Source: an uncultured Parabacteroides sp. (lineage in GTDB: Bacteria > Bacteroidota > Bacteroidia > Bacteroidales > Tannerellaceae). From it: a stretch of 36,613 nucleotides of DNA. The notes below the pieces were generated by a model, which saw only the letters and a list, made by a program, of their open reading frames with translations, did no database searches and was not told where the DNA came from. Shown here piece by piece: positions 34,899-36,613 of this stretch (positions are counted from its first letter, which is position 1; each line of letters begins with the position of its first letter). The position numbers and the translations under genes were made by a program. Location of the stretch: the NCBI GenBank assembly GCA_944326775.1, contig CALVFH010000012.1:1-36613 (forward strand), given 5' to 3'.

Positions 34899-34966
34899 TA
34901 ACCGCAGTAAAGTTTACCACCGTAAATCTTACGAGTACACAATATAAAAATAACAAGACAGAAAAG

Positions 34967-35002
34967 ATGAAGTTTTACAACAGGGAAAAAGAACTTGCGT
35001 AA
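34967..35002 (+). pseudogene. N-terminal fragment resembling an AAA ATPase gene start
   Basis: The ATG at 34967 is followed by MKFYNREKELA and then a stop. That start is characteristic (from memory) of a Bacteroidales ATP-binding protein family of the DUF234/archaeal ATPase type, which normally continues for hundreds of residues. Nothing recognisable as the rest follows. A promoter-like element and short dyads precede it, so the regulatory front of the gene may have outlived the body. Confidence 0.4.
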
Positions 35003-35148
35003 ACTACAAGGTTTGGCAGGATGCAACCATCGACCTGAAAAGGGATTGGGCTTGATTGAAAATCTTTGTAGTTTCTTATTGAAAATCTTTGTAGTGTTCG
35101 TGTTTGTGCGATGCCAGATGATACCAGCTTCAACCCCATCAGCAACAT
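34975..35148 (-). CDS. 57-codon ORF, doubtful
   Basis: An ATG at 35148 on the minus strand opens a 57-residue frame starting MLLMGLKLVSSGIAQTRTLQ. Its first residues resemble the C-terminal LIGLKLVS of the SMR gene at 35351-35677. It overlaps the ATPase-like fragment on the other strand. It could be a small real gene, a remnant, or chance. Confidence 0.25.
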   Translation of the reverse strand: MLLMGLKLVSSGIAQTRTLQRFSIRNYKDFQSSPIPFQVDGCILPNLVVYASSFSLL

Positions 35149-35171
35149 AGTATTAAAAATCCTGTAATTGT

Positions 35172-35321
35172 ATGAAATATATTGGTTTATTCCTGTGGAT
35201 GATTATCCTTATCGTGTTGTTTGGAGGATTTGACGTATTGATATTCATCGGGGTAATAGTTATTTTGGCAGTCATATTCGCATTATTCATAGAATATCAT
35301 AAAAATGATAAGTCAATGTGA
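35172..35321 (+). CDS. Small 49-residue membrane protein
   Basis: The ATG at 35172 opens a 49-residue frame that is almost entirely hydrophobic: two segments around YIGLFLWMIILIVLFGGFD and VLIFIGVIVILAVIFALF, then a short charged tail EYHKNDKSM. Two membrane helices with a tight Gly-Gly turn are likely. No promoter is evident and no family is recognised. Composition alone cannot separate a real small protein from A/T-rich chance, but the well-formed hydrophobic-then-charged layout favours a gene. Confidence 0.45.
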   Translation: MKYIGLFLWMIILIVLFGGFDVLIFIGVIVILAVIFALFIEYHKNDKSM

Positions 35322-35350
35322 GTTCGACGAATTCACATCAACTTAGATGA

Positions 35351-35677
35351 TCAGTGTGACACCAGCTTTAGCCCGATCAGCGACGCGATGAGCGTGAACA
35401 GGAAGAACAAGCGGATGGGGGTGGCCGGTTCTTTAAAGACAAAGATGCCGATCACGACGGTGCCGACCGCTCCGATGCCGGTCCAGATGGCGTAGGCCGT
35501 TCCTAACGGCAAGGTTTGGGCAGCTTTGGCCAGCAACAGCATGCTCAGCGCCGCGGAAGCCAGAAAGCCTCCTATCCACATCCAGAATTCAATTCCCGAA
35601 ATCCCTTTGGTCTTTCCCAGGCAGAAGGTCATCCCGATTTCGAACAACCCTGCGCAAAACAAGATAATCCAATTCAT
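35351..35677 (-). CDS. SMR family transporter, Gdx/SugE (guanidinium exporter) type
   Basis: The 108-residue product has four membrane helices. The essential Glu is at residue 13 in CAGLFEIGMTFCLG, and the signature LGTAYAIWTGIGAVGTVVIG is characteristic of the Gdx/SugE branch, which exports guanidinium in exchange for protons, rather than the EmrE multidrug branch. The start is the ATG at 35677; 23 upstream in-frame codons cross the promoter at 35703-35710. It is divergent from the Crp/Fnr-family gene. No guanidine riboswitch was recognised. Confidence 0.92.
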   Translation of the reverse strand: MNWIILFCAGLFEIGMTFCLGKTKGISGIEFWMWIGGFLASAALSMLLLAKAAQTLPLGTAYAIWTGIGAVGTVVIGIFVFKEPATPIRLFFLFTLIASLIGLKLVSH

Positions 35678-35702
35678 AATGGTTGATTTTTTAATCCGGG
35701 TG

Positions 35703-35710
35703 CAAAAGTA
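35703..35710 (-). promoter_or_regulatory. Predicted -7 element of the SMR gene
   Basis: The minus strand reads TACTTTTG, 26 bp before the start codon. Confidence 0.5.
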
Positions 35711-35731
35711 ATCCGATTGCCTGAATTTGTT

Positions 35732-35769
35732 TTTTGCAAATGACAAAAACCGTTTTGCCTTTTGTAAAA
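35732..35769. promoter_or_regulatory. Imperfect dyad between the SMR and Crp/Fnr-family genes
   Basis: TTTTGCAAATGACAAAAAC (35732-35750) and GTTTTGCCTTTTGTAAAA (35752-35769) are imperfect inverted copies around 35751. The site lies in the divergent gap, just upstream of the SMR promoter, and is a candidate operator for the adjacent regulator (inference). Confidence 0.35.
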
Positions 35770-35797
35770 AAGGATTGCCCGGCAGCGGACTATTTTA

Positions 35798-35805
35798 TAT
35801 TTTTG
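35798..35805 (+). promoter_or_regulatory. Predicted -7 element of the Crp/Fnr-family gene
   Basis: TATTTTTG fits TAnnTTTG, 25 bp before the ATG at 35830. Confidence 0.5.
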
Positions 35806-35829
35806 CAGGCAAATCGCTCGCTATAAGTT

Positions 35830-36393
35830 ATGGATATAAAGCAAATTATCAATCTGAGATATGCCATGCCGGACGCCTCGCTGGAGAGGTTGCGCGAATG
35901 CCTGTCGGAGGTCTCTTACCCTAAGGGTTTCCGGGTGTTGGAAATCAACAAGGTCGAGAAAGACATCTTTTTCATCAAGCAGGGGATTGTCCGCGCCTAT
36001 ACGTTGGTCGATGGGAAGGAAATCACGTTCTGGATTGGCAAGGAGGGCGCGACGCTGGTCTCGATGAAAGGCTATGTGTGCGACGAGCCGGGCTATGAAA
36101 CGATGGAGCTGATGGAAGATTCCGTCCTCTATGTCCTGGAGCGGAAGAAGTTGCAGGCGCTCTTCCTCGAAGATCTGCATATTGCCAACTGGGGCAGGCG
36201 TTACGCGGAGATGGAGATGATGGCTACGGAAGAAAGGCTGATTTCCATGCTCTCGGCCATCGCCTCGGAACGCTACCGGAAGCTGATGGAGAACGAACCG
36301 GACTTGCTGCAGCGGTTGCCTTTGGGGAGTATCGCCACGTATCTGGGCATCACGCAAGCCAGCTTGAGTCGGATTCGGGCGAAAGTGAAGTAA
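35830..36393 (+). CDS. Crp/Fnr family transcriptional regulator
   Basis: The 187-residue product has an N-terminal cyclic-nucleotide-binding-like beta barrel (about 30-120; FRVLEINKVEKDIFFIKQGI, then the IVRAYTLVDGKEITFWI strand pattern), a long dimer helix near 120-150, and a short C-terminal helix-turn-helix LPLGSIATYLGITQASLSRI. No FNR-type cysteine cluster is seen. Small regulators of this kind in Bacteroidales often sit next to an efflux gene they control; here the divergent neighbour is the SMR exporter (inference). Confidence 0.9.
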   Translation: MDIKQIINLRYAMPDASLERLRECLSEVSYPKGFRVLEINKVEKDIFFIKQGIVRAYTLVDGKEITFWIGKEGATLVSMKGYVCDEPGYETMELMEDSVLYVLERKKLQALFLEDLHIANWGRRYAEMEMMATEERLISMLSAIASERYRKLMENEPDLLQRLPLGSIATYLGITQASLSRIRAKVK

Positions 36394-36456
36394 ACTAATG
36401 GAATTTTGGTTTTGGCGAACACTTCGCCGCATATAAAATAAACCCAGCTATTCTTC

Positions 36457-36498
36457 CTATTGGAGAAAAATGGTACTTTTCCCAAAATTCTCCAGTAG
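36457..36498. repeat. 11-bp inverted repeat downstream of the Crp/Fnr-family gene
   Basis: CTATTGGAGAA (36457-36467) pairs with TTCTCCAGTAG (36488-36498) with one wobble and a 20-nt loop. No T-run follows, so the role is unclear. Confidence 0.4.
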
Positions 36499-36541
36499 AG
36501 AGGTGTTTTTAGAAGTATGTGAGATAAATCTAAAGATAAAA

Positions 36542-36584
36542 AATCCCTGCCCTCCGGAAACCGGCTGACAGGGATTGCTTTTTT
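36542..36584. terminator. Hairpin terminator near the right edge
   Basis: AATCCCTG (36542-36549) pairs with CAGGGATT (36569-36576), with an inner CCGG-AAA-CCGG hairpin. Six T follow on the plus strand at 36579-36584, and the minus strand also runs into T after the stem. It probably ends transcription from both sides. Confidence 0.65.
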
Positions 36585-36613
36585 AGTGATCCGCTTCCTT
36601 CCTCGCGGAAGTA

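Larger units (their letters stand above)
34840..35171. other. Decayed intergenic region after tRNA-Lys
   Basis: No intact long gene. It holds a promoter-like element (34891-34898), two short dyads, a 12-codon ATPase-like start fragment, a pair of 18-bp direct repeats (ATTGAAAATCTTTGTAGT at 35055 and 35078, a 23-bp pitch), a 57-codon minus ORF and a stretch resembling the end of the nearby SMR gene. The mix suggests gene remnants. Confidence 0.55.

Overview
The window is chromosomal DNA from a member of the Bacteroidales, probably a gut genus close to Parabacteroides or Bacteroides (inference). Three things point there. Promoters follow the TTTG / TAnnTTTG pattern of the Bacteroidetes primary sigma factor. 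Several gene families are typical of the phylum: FimB/Mfa2-like lipoprotein, Y_Y_Y regulator, type II glutaminyl cyclase, Ser-type sulfatase, DUF4143 ATPase and a sorting-domain-like tail. The housekeeping genes (gyrB, rpsT, recO, trpS, carB, hflX, rnz, sufE) look intact. No phage, integrase, transposase or CRISPR array was seen.

Layout. 1-355 is a non-coding edge with short repeats. 356-3031 (minus) holds a DUF4143-type ATPase, with four 33-bp-spaced repeats just upstream, and trpS. 3187-6993 (plus) holds a small lipoprotein gene, a 38-codon leader ORF ending in an intrinsic terminator, and carB. 7012-7176 is a structured array of six 14-bp dyads at an exact 23-bp pitch. 7233-10857 (plus) holds a membrane-tethered Y_Y_Y/LuxR-type regulator and a Tat-signal sulfide:quinone oxidoreductase. 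11013-18127 (minus) holds tRNA-Glu / rpsT / tRNA-Glu, then the tightly packed unit gyrB, a GATase-M19 fusion, glutaminyl cyclase, sufE and rnz, then a small secreted protein. 18356-20300 holds recO (plus), a gene-less promoter-to-terminator unit that may be a small RNA, and a fimbrial-type lipoprotein (minus). 20452-25575 holds an oxidoreductase/isomerase pair (plus), a 42-bp tandem array, a sulfatase (minus) and an acyltransferase (minus). 25718-28432 holds two overlapping membrane-protein genes (plus) and hflX (minus). 28610-34622 holds a DUF6057-like membrane protein and a haem-c-motif lipoprotein (plus), the PBP4-type carboxypeptidase (minus) and an AI-2E family permease (plus). From 34694 come tRNA-Lys, about 400 bp of apparent gene remnants, a 49-codon membrane ORF, a guanidinium-exporter-like SMR gene (minus) and a Crp/Fnr-family regulator (plus).

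The protein-coding content is mostly ordinary. The most unusual signals lie between genes: arrays with exact periods of 23, 42 and 33 bp, a possible attenuator in front of carB, and an orphan transcription unit at 19128-19312. All functions are read from sequence motifs alone; no database search was run.
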